From Acidimicrobiales bacterium (GTDB lineage Bacteria; Actinomycetota; Acidimicrobiia; Acidimicrobiales; Palsa-688), in NCBI GenBank assembly GCA_019241495.1, contig JAFAWZ010000028.1:1-8451 (forward strand): 8,451 nt of DNA, written 5' to 3'. The number at the start of each line of letters is the position of its first letter. Positions within the stretch are counted from its first letter, which is position 1. Positions 1-6,123 of the stretch are shown piece by piece. The notes beneath the pieces were generated by a model, which saw only the letters and a list, made by a program, of their open reading frames with translations, was not told the origin of the DNA and searched no databases. Made by a program: the position numbers and the translations under genes.

Positions 1-20
1 CAGCGAACAAGTGTTCGCTG
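1..20. promoter_or_regulatory. Putative LexA (SOS) box palindrome
   Basis: Two 9-bp arms (CAGCGAACA / TGTTCGCTG) form a perfect inverted repeat. The core at 4-17, CGAACAAGTGTTCG, fits every position of the Gram-positive/actinobacterial LexA consensus CGAACRNRYGTTCG. It lies 25 bases beyond the uvrB stop codon on the window edge, so it most likely belongs to the promoter of a gene to the left whose start is not visible. It could also fold as a hairpin downstream of uvrB, but no T-run can be seen because the window ends. The match to the consensus is seen directly; SOS control is inferred. Confidence 0.6.
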
Positions 21-45
21 TGAGAAGCTGCCCGGCTGGATCAGC

Positions 46-2118
46 TCAACGATCGGCCAGCGCGTCGGTGAACCGTCTGGCCGGGTCACCTTCGCCGACT
101 TGCTGGGGATTCAACTCGGACTTGAGGTCGGCGATCTCGTCGCGCAACTTGGCTGCATACTCGAAACGGAGGTCGGCTGCCGCCTCGCGCATCTCCTCCT
201 CCAGGGTGAAGATGAGCCGGGCCAGCTCGTCGTGCGGCAGCTCGGCCAGGTCGCTGCGGGCCCGATCGCGCCGGCGGCTGCGGCGGTCCCGGCCCGGTGC
301 CGGCGCGCCGCCCTCGCCCCGGCCTCCGAGCAGGACAAGGATGTCGGTCACCGCCTTGCGGACGGTCTGGGGGTCGATGCCGTGCTCCGCGTTATACGCC
401 TGCTGCAGGGCCCGGCGGCGGTGGGTCTCGGATATGGCCCGCTGCATCGAATCGGTCATGCGGTCCGCGTACATGACGACCTGCCCATCGACGTTACGAG
501 CGGCACGGCCGATGGTCTGGATCAGCGACGTCTCACCCCGTAAGAACCCTTCTTTGTCGGTGACGAATACGGCGACCAACGAGACCTCTGGAAGATCCAG
601 TCCCTCACGCAGCAGGTTGATCCCCACGAGCACATCGAACTCACCCAGGCGCAGGTCGCGGATGATCTCGATGCGCTGGATGGTGTCGATGTTCGAATGC
701 AGGTAGCGGACCTTGAGGCCCATCTCGACCAGGTAGTCGGTGAGGTCCTCGGCCATCTTCTTGGTCAAGGTGGTGACCAGCACCCGGTCGCCTCGCTCGG
801 TCCGCTCCCGGATGAGACCGATGAGGTCGTCAATCTGCCCTTTGGTCGGCTTGACGATGACCTCGGGATCGACCAGACCGGTGGGCCGCACGATCTGCTC
901 CACCACCTGAGTCGACTGCTGGATCTCGTAGGGCGAGGGAGTGGCGGACAGGAAGACGCACTGGTTCACCCGGGTGTAGAACTCGTCGAAGCGCAAGGGC
1001 CGGTTGTCGGCCGCGGAAGGCAACCGGAAGCCGTGCTCGATGAGGGTCTCCTTGCGGGAGTGGTCCCCCTCGTACTGCCCGTGCAGCTGCGGCACCGTCT
1101 GGTGCGACTCGTCGACGATGAGCAGGTAGTCGTCGGGGAAGAAGTCGAGGAGGGTGTGAGGCGGCTCCCCCGCCTGACGGCCGTCGATGTGGCGGCTGTA
1201 GTTCTCGATGCCCGAACAGACTCCGACCTCGGCCAGCATCTCCAGGTCGTAAGAAGTGCGCATGCGCAGACGTTGCGCCTCGAGCAGCTTTCCCTCCTTC
1301 TCGAACCGGGCCAGCTGCTCCTGCAGCTCCGCCTCGATCCCGGCGATGGCCTGACGCATGCGTTCGTCGCCGGCCACGTAATGGGTGGCCGGGAAGATCA
1401 CCAGCTCGTCGAGCTCCCCGAGCTGCTCCCCGGTGAGCGTGTCCACTCTGGCGATCCGCTCGATGTCGTCGCCGAACAGCTCGATACGCACCGCGTTCTC
1501 CTCGTACGCGGGATGCACCTCGATGGTGTCGCCCCGGACCCGGAATTTGCCTCGGACCAGATTGGCGTCGTTGCGCTCGTAGTTCATCTCGACCAGACGG
1601 CGGAGGATGGCCCGCTGGTCCTGCTCGGTTCCCTGCTTAACGTGCAGGATCCGCTTGGAGTACTCCTCCGGCGAGCCCAGGCCGTAGATGCAGCTGACCG
1701 ACGCCACCACGATGACGTCGCGCCGGGTGAGCAAGGCCGACGTGGCGGAGTGGCGCAGCCGGTCGATCTCATCGTTGATCGAGCTGTCCTTCTCGATGTA
1801 GGTATCGCTCGACGGTAAGTACGCCTCGGGCTGGTAGTAGTCGTAGTAGCTGACGAAGTACTCCACCCGGTTTGATGGGAAGAACTCCCGCATCTCGTTG
1901 GCCAGCTGGGCGGCCAGCGACTTGTTGGGCGCGATGATCAGGGTCGGCTTCTGGACCGCCTCCACGGTCCATGCCATGGTCGCGCTCTTCCCGCTACCCG
2001 TGATGCCGAGCAAGGTCTGGAAACGATCACCGCGCCGGAGGCCCTCCGACAGCTGGGCGATGGCCTTGGGCTGGTCCCCTGCGGGATCGAACTCCGAGAC
2101 GACCTTGAGATCAGGCAC
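46..2118 (-). CDS. uvrB: UvrABC excinuclease subunit B (UvrB)
   Basis: This is the damage-verification helicase-like subunit of nucleotide excision repair. It is loaded onto DNA by UvrA and then recruits UvrC for incision. The 690-residue length is normal for the family. Visible landmarks are Walker A GITGSGKS (38-45, Lys44), the beta-hairpin YYDYYQPEAY (91-100) that inserts between DNA strands, the DEAD-like Walker B VDESH (335-339), helicase motif VI QTIGRAARN (534-542), and a C-terminal UVR domain (about 628-668) for UvrC contact, preceded by an Arg-rich linker (610-622). The start is GTG at 2116-2118, giving the family-typical N-terminus ending in FDPAGDQPKAI; only a weak Shine-Dalgarno (GGA) precedes it. 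It lies 82 bp after coaE on the same strand and may be co-transcribed with it. One oddity is that residues 517-521 read VFVTD, where most UvrBs have I-L-D-A-D. Confidence 0.97.
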   Translation of the reverse strand: MPDLKVVSEFDPAGDQPKAIAQLSEGLRRGDRFQTLLGITGSGKSATMAWTVEAVQKPTLIIAPNKSLAAQLANEMREFFPSNRVEYFVSYYDYYQPEAYLPSSDTYIEKDSSINDEIDRLRHSATSALLTRRDVIVVASVSCIYGLGSPEEYSKRILHVKQGTEQDQRAILRRLVEMNYERNDANLVRGKFRVRGDTIEVHPAYEENAVRIELFGDDIERIARVDTLTGEQLGELDELVIFPATHYVAGDERMRQAIAGIEAELQEQLARFEKEGKLLEAQRLRMRTSYDLEMLAEVGVCSGIENYSRHIDGRQAGEPPHTLLDFFPDDYLLIVDESHQTVPQLHGQYEGDHSRKETLIEHGFRLPSAADNRPLRFDEFYTRVNQCVFLSATPSPYEIQQSTQVVEQIVRPTGLVDPEVIVKPTKGQIDDLIGLIRERTERGDRVLVTTLTKKMAEDLTDYLVEMGLKVRYLHSNIDTIQRIEIIRDLRLGEFDVLVGINLLREGLDLPEVSLVAVFVTDKEGFLRGETSLIQTIGRAARNVDGQVVMYADRMTDSMQRAISETHRRRALQQAYNAEHGIDPQTVRKAVTDILVLLGGRGEGGAPAPGRDRRSRRRDRARSDLAELPHDELARLIFTLEEEMREAAADLRFEYAAKLRDEIADLKSELNPQQVGEGDPARRFTDALADR

Positions 2119-2200
2119 GATTCCGATGGTACCGGGAGGCTGTGCCGTCCTCTGCCAGGGAGATGTGCCGGCCCCTGCCAGGGTGTAACAGCCTGACCGG

Positions 2201-2836
2201 CTACTCCTCCACTGAACCCGACCGAGGCGAAGCCGTGGCGGCCCGCTCCGTTAGCCATCCCCACGCCCGGTCCACCTCTGCCACGAGGTGCGCATGGTCA
2301 CCCGAGTTGTCGATCACGAGATCTGCGATGGACCTGCGCTCGACCCGGCCGATCTGCGCCGCGATCCGGGCCCGGGCGTCCTCCTCGCTGAACCCACGCT
2401 GGCTCACCAGGCGACCCACCGCCACATCCTCGGGCGTGTCGACCACCACGATGGCCGAGAACCGGAACTTGTCCCTGGTCGCGATGTCCAGCAAAGGGAT
2501 GTCGACTATCACGATCTCCGCCGACTTCGCCGCCTCTTCGACCCGCTGGGCCATGACCCGACGGATGACCGGATGGGTGAGCTTGTTCAAGGTGACGAGC
2601 GCCTCGTGGTCGCTGAAGACGACCGCCGCCAGGGCCGGCCGGTCGATGCGCCCGTCGGACCCTACGATGCCCGGGCCGAACCGCTCGACCACCGCGCCGT
2701 AAGCCAGCCCTCCCGGCTCCATGACATCACGGGACACACCGTCGGCGTCGATCACGGCTGCGCCGCGCGCCGCCAGCGCGGCCGCGACCGTCGACTTACC
2801 CGACCCGATTCCACCGGTGAGCCCGACCAGGATCAT
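2201..2836 (-). CDS. coaE: Dephospho-CoA kinase
   Basis: This cytosolic enzyme phosphorylates the ribose 3'-hydroxyl of dephospho-CoA with ATP, the last step of coenzyme A synthesis. The 211-residue product opens with the P-loop GLTGGIGSGKST (5-16, Lys14), followed by the DADGVSR segment (30-36) with the conserved Asp32, a helical CoA-binding region with HP at 88-89, the PLL motif (114-116), a basic lid region (RLVSQRG, 142-148) and the ADLVIDN strand (171-177) typical of CoaE. I chose ATG at 2834-2836 because it places the P-loop a few residues from the N-terminus, as in the family. A TTG at 2875 would add 13 residues without family support. Neither start has a clear Shine-Dalgarno. The gene is followed by uvrB, the usual actinobacterial neighbour. 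Confidence 0.95.
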   Translation of the reverse strand: MILVGLTGGIGSGKSTVAAALAARGAAVIDADGVSRDVMEPGGLAYGAVVERFGPGIVGSDGRIDRPALAAVVFSDHEALVTLNKLTHPVIRRVMAQRVEEAAKSAEIVIVDIPLLDIATRDKFRFSAIVVVDTPEDVAVGRLVSQRGFSEEDARARIAAQIGRVERRSIADLVIDNSGDHAHLVAEVDRAWGWLTERAATASPRSGSVEE

Positions 2837-3114
2837 GGGGCGGGAGGCTAATGGCACACGGGGCTGGTCACACAAGGATCAGGGCGGGGTGTCTAGTCAT
2901 CCTCCGGTTGAAGATGGTTCCTCCGGATCATTGAATTCGACCCATCCGGGGGGTTGGCTGCTTAGTGCCTCGCCTGACCTACCTGGGTGGCCGAAGGTCG
3001 ATACTGCAGGAACGCCAAAGCCCAAAGATCATCGAAGCCGTCCAAGTAGATTTGGCTCGGGGCGCTAAACAGGCGGGCGGCCACTATGAGGCGCGCCGCC
3101 TGCGGACCAGAGGG
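2837..3114. other. Divergent intergenic region between coaE and the BldC-like gene
   Basis: About 280 bases appear non-coding. A GTG at 2965 opens a frame that runs into the downstream regulator, but third-position G/C in its first 50 codons is visibly lower (about two thirds) than in the rest of that gene (more than four fifths), so I treat this part as leader. Elements seen: TCCTCCGG twice (2900-2907 and 2919-2926, 19 bp apart); an inverted pair CCGGAT/ATCCGG (2923-2928 / 2944-2949); a possible -10 hexamer TAGATT at 3047-3052 without a convincing -35; and a GC-rich stem-loop at 3070-3102. No clear promoter for coaE was found on the minus strand. Confidence 0.5.
3070..3102 (+). other. GC-rich stem-loop in the leader of the BldC-like gene
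   Basis: CAGGCGG (3070-3076) pairs with CCGCCTG (3096-3102). The stem can continue for three more pairs (GCG 3077-3079 with CGC 3092-3094) past a single bulged G. It ends 12 bases before the chosen GTG start. It could influence translation initiation or be a chance fold in GC-rich DNA; no T-run follows it, so I do not call it a terminator. Confidence 0.3.
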
Positions 3115-3453
3115 GTGAAGCCGTTGTCCGATTCGCTGGACGAGCAGCGCCACAAGCTGCTGAACCTGCTGTTTGGAAGTGATGTGCCCGAGGTCCTCGA
3201 GGGACAGCTGCTGCGCACGGCGGACGTGGCCATGTTGTTCGAGGTCTCGGAGAGGACTGTGTCCGAATGGGCCAAAAAGGGACAGATCCCATCGGTCCGG
3301 ACTCCGGGTGGGCACCGCCGCTACCCGGCCGAGGGGATCAAGTGGCTGCTCGAGGAGAGCCGGGAGAGCGGGGGCGATCATCCCCCTCGCAGCTCACCCC
3401 TCCCCGCCGAGAAGCCGGCCAAGCCGGCCAAGTCGGCCAAGTCGGGGAACTGA
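3115..3453 (+). CDS. BldC-like MerR/excisionase-type winged-helix DNA-binding protein
   Basis: This small transcription-factor-like protein is about 112 residues from the GTG at 3115. Residues 31-81 form a MerR-superfamily winged helix: LLRTADVAMLFEVSERTVSEW is helix-turn-helix, and VRTPGGHRRYP is the wing. The pattern closely resembles Streptomyces BldC, a stand-alone domain without effector-binding or dimerisation extension. The N-terminal part (about 1-30, rich in Leu and acidic residues) is not part of that fold. The tail (100-112) is a Lys-Pro/Ser-Ala repeat that could add non-specific DNA contact. The start is uncertain. GTG 3115 has no spaced Shine-Dalgarno; TTG 3124 has GAGG ten bases upstream; GTG 2965 would give 162 residues but with different codon bias. 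The gene converges on alanine dehydrogenase across a strong hairpin. Its targets are unknown, and nothing shows that it controls the amine genes. Confidence 0.8.
   Translation: MKPLSDSLDEQRHKLLNLLFGSDVPEVLEGQLLRTADVAMLFEVSERTVSEWAKKGQIPSVRTPGGHRRYPAEGIKWLLEESRESGGDHPPRSSPLPAEKPAKPAKSAKSGN
3412..3447 (+). repeat. Four tandem 9-bp units encoding the Lys-Pro/Ser-Ala tail
   Basis: AAGCCGGCC occurs twice in a row, followed by AAGTCGGCC and AAGTCGGGG. In frame this gives K-P-A, K-P-A, K-S-A, K-S-G at the extreme C-terminus of the BldC-like protein. The near-identity of the units at DNA level suggests recent slippage expansion. Lysine/proline/alanine tails of this type occur on several actinobacterial DNA-binding proteins; the role here is inferred. 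Confidence 0.75.
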
Positions 3454-3460
3454 TCCCACC

Positions 3461-3490
3461 GGACCTGGCTCTCAACCGAGAGCCAGGTCC
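3461..3490. terminator. Bidirectional hairpin between convergent genes
   Basis: GGACCTGGCTCTC (3461-3473) and GAGAGCCAGGTCC (3478-3490) form a perfect 13-bp stem closed by an AACC loop. It sits eight bases after the stop of the BldC-like gene. On the other strand it overlaps the last five codons and the stop of alanine dehydrogenase. No T-run follows on either strand, as is common for terminators of high-GC actinobacteria. The symmetric position between two converging genes supports a shared terminator or mRNA 3'-end stabiliser. Confidence 0.75.
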
Positions 3491-4587
3491 AAGGTCATGG
3501 TCGGCAGTCCATGGGCCTCGCCGACCGGTGCGAAGGTGATGTGCCCGTCATGGGTGTTCAGCCCGCAGGCGAGAGCCGGGTCGGCCCGGAGCGCCTCGCG
3601 CCAGCCCCGCTCGGCGATCTCCAGGGCGTACGGGAGGGTCACGTTGGTCAAGGCGTAGGTCGAGGTATGGGGGACCGCCCCCGGCATGTTGGCCACGCAG
3701 TAGAAGACCGATTCGTGCACGTTGTACACCGGGTCTGAGTGGGTCGTGGGATGGGAGGACTCGAAGCATCCGCCTTGGTCTATGGCGATGTCCACCAGCA
3801 CCGAGCCTGGCTTCATCCGGGCCACCAGAGAGTCGGGAACGAGAACGGGGGCCTTGGCCCCGGGAACGAGAACCGCCCCGATGACGAGGTCGGCGTCGAT
3901 CACGGCCCGCTCGATCTCGTAGGCGTTGGAGGCAACCGTCTGGCAGTGGCCCTGGTAGATGCGGTCGGCCTCTCTCAACTTGGAGATGTTCTTGTCGAGG
4001 AGCAGCACCTCGGCCTGCATCCCGAGCGAGATGGCGGCCGCGTTCATGCCCGAGACGCCGGCCCCGATCACAACCACCTTGGCCGCGTAGACCCCAGACA
4101 CCCCGCCCATCAGCACACCGCGGCCCCCGCCGTCACGCTGGAGATGGTGGGCTCCGGCCTGGGGAGCCATCCGACCGGCTACCTCGGACATGGGGGCGAG
4201 CAAGGGTAGAGACCCGTCCGCCAACTGCACGGTCTCGTAGGCGATGGCGGTGGTGCGCGCCGCGAGCAGGGCCTCGGTGCATTCGCGGGAGGCAGCCAGG
4301 TGGAGGTAGGTGAAAAGGATCAAGTCCTTGCGCAGCCGGTGGTACTCCTCCAGGACCGGCTCCTTGACCTTGAGGACCAGGTCGGCCTCACCCCAGACCT
4401 CGTCGGCTGTGGCGACCAGCACAGCCCCGGCGGCTTCGAAGTCGGCGTCGGGAATGGACGATCCGATGCCCGCGCCGACCTGGACGAGCACCCGGTGACC
4501 ATGCCTCACCAGCTCATGGACACCGGCGGGGGTGCACGCCACCCGGTACTCCTGGTTTTTGACCTCGGTCGGCACCCCGACTCTCAT
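3472..4587 (-). CDS. ald: Alanine dehydrogenase (NAD-dependent)
   Basis: This cytosolic enzyme catalyses reversible oxidative deamination of L-alanine to pyruvate and ammonium with NAD+. The product is 371 residues, the same as the well-known mycobacterial enzyme. It starts MRVGVPTEVKNQEYRVA, with substrate-binding Arg15, Lys75 (VKEP) and catalytic His96 (TYLHLAA). It continues with the MSEVAGRMAPQ segment (133-143), the Rossmann loop VIGAGVSG (173-180), Asp198 for NAD ribose binding, catalytic Asp270 (DIAIDQGG) and Asn300 (VANMPGAVPHTST). ATG 4585-4587 is chosen because residue 1 then aligns with the family; an open frame extends upstream to 4821 but that lies antisense-like within the aldehyde dehydrogenase gene. 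Its ATG overlaps the TGA of the preceding gene in ATGA, so the two are probably translationally coupled. In this setting its likely job is to recycle alanine made by the aminotransferase. Confidence 0.96.
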   Translation of the reverse strand: MRVGVPTEVKNQEYRVACTPAGVHELVRHGHRVLVQVGAGIGSSIPDADFEAAGAVLVATADEVWGEADLVLKVKEPVLEEYHRLRKDLILFTYLHLAASRECTEALLAARTTAIAYETVQLADGSLPLLAPMSEVAGRMAPQAGAHHLQRDGGGRGVLMGGVSGVYAAKVVVIGAGVSGMNAAAISLGMQAEVLLLDKNISKLREADRIYQGHCQTVASNAYEIERAVIDADLVIGAVLVPGAKAPVLVPDSLVARMKPGSVLVDIAIDQGGCFESSHPTTHSDPVYNVHESVFYCVANMPGAVPHTSTYALTNVTLPYALEIAERGWREALRADPALACGLNTHDGHITFAPVGEAHGLPTMTLDLALG

Positions 4588-6011
4588 TCGAACCTGCTCA
4601 TCACGTGCTTGATGCGGGTGTAATCCTCCAGACCGTACATGGACAGGTCCTTGCCATAGCCAGAATGCTTGAAGCCGCCGTGGGGCATCTCGGCGACCAG
4701 AGGAATGTGGGTGTTTATCCAGACGCAGCCGAAGTCCAAGCGGCGCGACACCCGGAGGGCCCGGCTGTGATCCGAGGTCCACACGCTCGACGCCAGGCCG
4801 TACTCGACTCCGTTGGCCCAAGCGATCGCCTGTTCCTCGTCGGTGAAGCGCTGCACGGTGATGACGGGCCCGAAGATCTCGGTCTGGGCCATCTCGTCGC
4901 CTGCTTCGACGCCCGCCACGACCGTCGGGGGGTAGAAGAAGCCGGGGCCACCGGGGGTCTGCCCACCGACCACCACAGTGGAGTGCGACGGTGCCCGGGA
5001 GACCATCCCTATCACTCGCTCCAGCTGGTCGGGATTGTTCAGCGGGCCGAAGGCCACGTCGGGGTGGTCCAGCCCGCCGAACGTGGTCTGGCGGGCCTGC
5101 TCGGCCAGGGCGTCAACCATGTCACCGTAAGTGCCAGAGGAGGCGAGCACCCGGGTGGCGGCGGTGCAATCCTGGCCGGCGTTGAAGTAGCCGGCGACCG
5201 CGATGGCCTCGGCGGCTTTCCCGATGTCGACGTCGTCGAAGACCAGTACGGGGGCTTTGCCGCCCAGCTCGAGGTGGACCCGCTTCAAGTCGTTGGCGGC
5301 CGCGGTGGCGACCTGCCGGCCGGCCCGGACCGACCCGGTTATGGCGACGAGCTGGGGAATCGGATGGGAGACCAGGGCCCGCCCGGTCTCGCGATCACCG
5401 CAGATCACGTTCAGGACCCCAGGTGGGAAGATCTCCGCGGCCACCTCGGCCAGCATGATGGAGGTGACAGGGGTGGTGTCAGAAGGCTTGAGGACCACAG
5501 TGTTGCCCGCCGCGAGCGCAGGCGCCGTCTTCCAGACCGCCATCATCATCGGGTAGTTCCAAGGGGTCACCTGGGCGACGACCCCGATGGGCTCCCGGCG
5601 GATCCACGAGGTGTGCCCAGCCATGTACTCCCCCGCGGAACGGCCTTCGAGCACCCGGGCCGCGCCGGCGAAGAAGCGGATCTGGTCGAGCATAGGCGGG
5701 ATCTCCTCTGAGCGGGTCAACGCCAGGGGCTTGCCCGTGTTGCGCCCCTCGGCGGCGACGAACCCTTCCGCTCTCGCCTCGATGGCGTCGGCCAACTGCA
5801 ACAGCATGGTGCTGCGCTCCGACGGGGTGGTGTCCCGCCACTGCTCGAACGCGGCCGCCGCGGCCCGGCAGGCCACGTCGACGTCGTGGGGACGGGACAA
5901 CGGGGCCGTCGCGTACGCCTCCCCGGTGCTCGGGTCCACCACCTCCGTCCTACGCCCGTCTCGAGCCTCCGCTCGTCTCCCGTTCACAAAATTGCTCAGG
6001 ATCCCAGTCAT
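4584..6011 (-). CDS. Gamma-aminobutyraldehyde dehydrogenase (PatD/YdcW-like)
   Basis: This NAD(P)-dependent aldehyde dehydrogenase probably oxidises 4-aminobutanal to GABA in putrescine breakdown. Its 475 residues match the length of E. coli YdcW/PatD (474). Catalytic features are PWNYP with Asn152, Lys175 (VLKPS), the nucleotide loop ITGSVRAG (224-231), general base Glu248 (LELGG), nucleophile Cys282 (GQDCTAATR) and EIFGP (378-382). Matches that favour the aminobutyraldehyde subfamily over general aldehyde dehydrogenases are the EIPPMLDQIRFFAGAAR segment (103-119), AGEYMAGHTSWIRR (126-139) and the C-terminal EMPHGG..HSGYGKD..MYGLEDYT..KHVM pattern (441-471). The ATG at 6009-6011 has AGGAGG ten bases upstream. 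It is first in a two-gene minus-strand unit with ald and is divergent from the Lrp/AsnC regulator. Betaine aldehyde or another omega-amino aldehyde remains possible. Confidence 0.9.
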   Translation of the reverse strand: MTGILSNFVNGRRAEARDGRRTEVVDPSTGEAYATAPLSRPHDVDVACRAAAAAFEQWRDTTPSERSTMLLQLADAIEARAEGFVAAEGRNTGKPLALTRSEEIPPMLDQIRFFAGAARVLEGRSAGEYMAGHTSWIRREPIGVVAQVTPWNYPMMMAVWKTAPALAAGNTVVLKPSDTTPVTSIMLAEVAAEIFPPGVLNVICGDRETGRALVSHPIPQLVAITGSVRAGRQVATAAANDLKRVHLELGGKAPVLVFDDVDIGKAAEAIAVAGYFNAGQDCTAATRVLASSGTYGDMVDALAEQARQTTFGGLDHPDVAFGPLNNPDQLERVIGMVSRAPSHSTVVVGGQTPGGPGFFYPPTVVAGVEAGDEMAQTEIFGPVITVQRFTDEEQAIAWANGVEYGLASSVWTSDHSRALRVSRRLDFGCVWINTHIPLVAEMPHGGFKHSGYGKDLSMYGLEDYTRIKHVMSRFE

Positions 6012-6021
6012 GGCCCTCTCC

Positions 6022-6027
6022 CCTCCT
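6022..6027 (-). promoter_or_regulatory. Shine-Dalgarno of the aldehyde dehydrogenase gene
   Basis: On the minus strand AGGAGG lies ten bases before the ATG at 6011, within a purine-rich run. It is the clearest ribosome binding site in the window and fixes the start of the aldehyde dehydrogenase gene, in contrast to the regulator read the other way, which has none. Confidence 0.75.
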
Positions 6028-6074
6028 GGTCGCCACGGGGGACGTGCCCATCATCGCAGATGGACCAGCCTTTG

Positions 6075-6118
6075 CCAAGGAATCCTTTGTAATTTACCCC
6101 CTGTAACCTTAGAATCAG
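6075..6118. promoter_or_regulatory. Candidate Lrp/AsnC operator region in the divergent promoter
   Basis: This AT-richer stretch stands out from GC-rich surroundings. It contains AAGGA-A-TCCTT (6077-6087), GTAA-T-TTAC (6089-6097) and CTG-N12-CAG (6101-6118). CCTTTG is also repeated directly at 6069-6074 and 6084-6089. The dyads overlap or lie between the -35 and -10 of the regulator promoter, which fits autoregulation and co-control of the divergent aldehyde dehydrogenase gene, as is common for Lrp/AsnC proteins. The dyads are short; binding is inferred. Confidence 0.4.
6087..6115 (+). promoter_or_regulatory. Sigma-70-type promoter of the Lrp/AsnC gene
   Basis: TTGTAA (6087-6092) and TAGAAT (6110-6115) are separated by exactly 17 bp and match the -35 and -10 consensus at four and five of six positions. 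Transcription would begin around 6122, within about two bases of the GTG chosen as start of the regulator. This predicts a leaderless or nearly leaderless mRNA and explains the lack of a Shine-Dalgarno there. Confidence 0.65.
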
Positions 6119-6123
6119 TCGCT

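Noticed and set aside
697..1818. Long plus-strand open frame opposite uvrB
   Set aside because: Its 373 residues are antisense to a canonical UvrB, have no recognisable motif, and are rich in Val/Leu/Gly/Asp/His as expected from reading GC-rich coding DNA backwards.
2152..2183. Direct repeat CTGCCAGGG (2152-2160 and 2175-2183) between coaE and uvrB
   Set aside because: Only two 9-bp copies in a short GC-rich spacer, with no dyad symmetry or promoter element nearby; probably chance.
2837..2875. TTG start for coaE adding 13 residues
   Set aside because: No Shine-Dalgarno, and the extension is not expected in CoaE, whose P-loop normally follows the initiator closely.
4588..4821. N-terminal extension of alanine dehydrogenase
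   Set aside because: The extra 78 residues overlap the aldehyde dehydrogenase coding sequence in another frame and have no family counterpart; the ATG at 4587 gives the standard N-terminus.
4605..5711. Long plus-strand open frame opposite the aldehyde dehydrogenase
   Set aside because: It is the antisense shadow of a gene with complete catalytic residues; no domain is recognisable and there is no independent start signal.
5587..6123. N-terminal extension of the Lrp/AsnC frame
   Set aside because: The upstream 179 codons run antisense through the aldehyde dehydrogenase gene and its promoter; family length and the promoter at 6087-6115 support the GTG at 6124.
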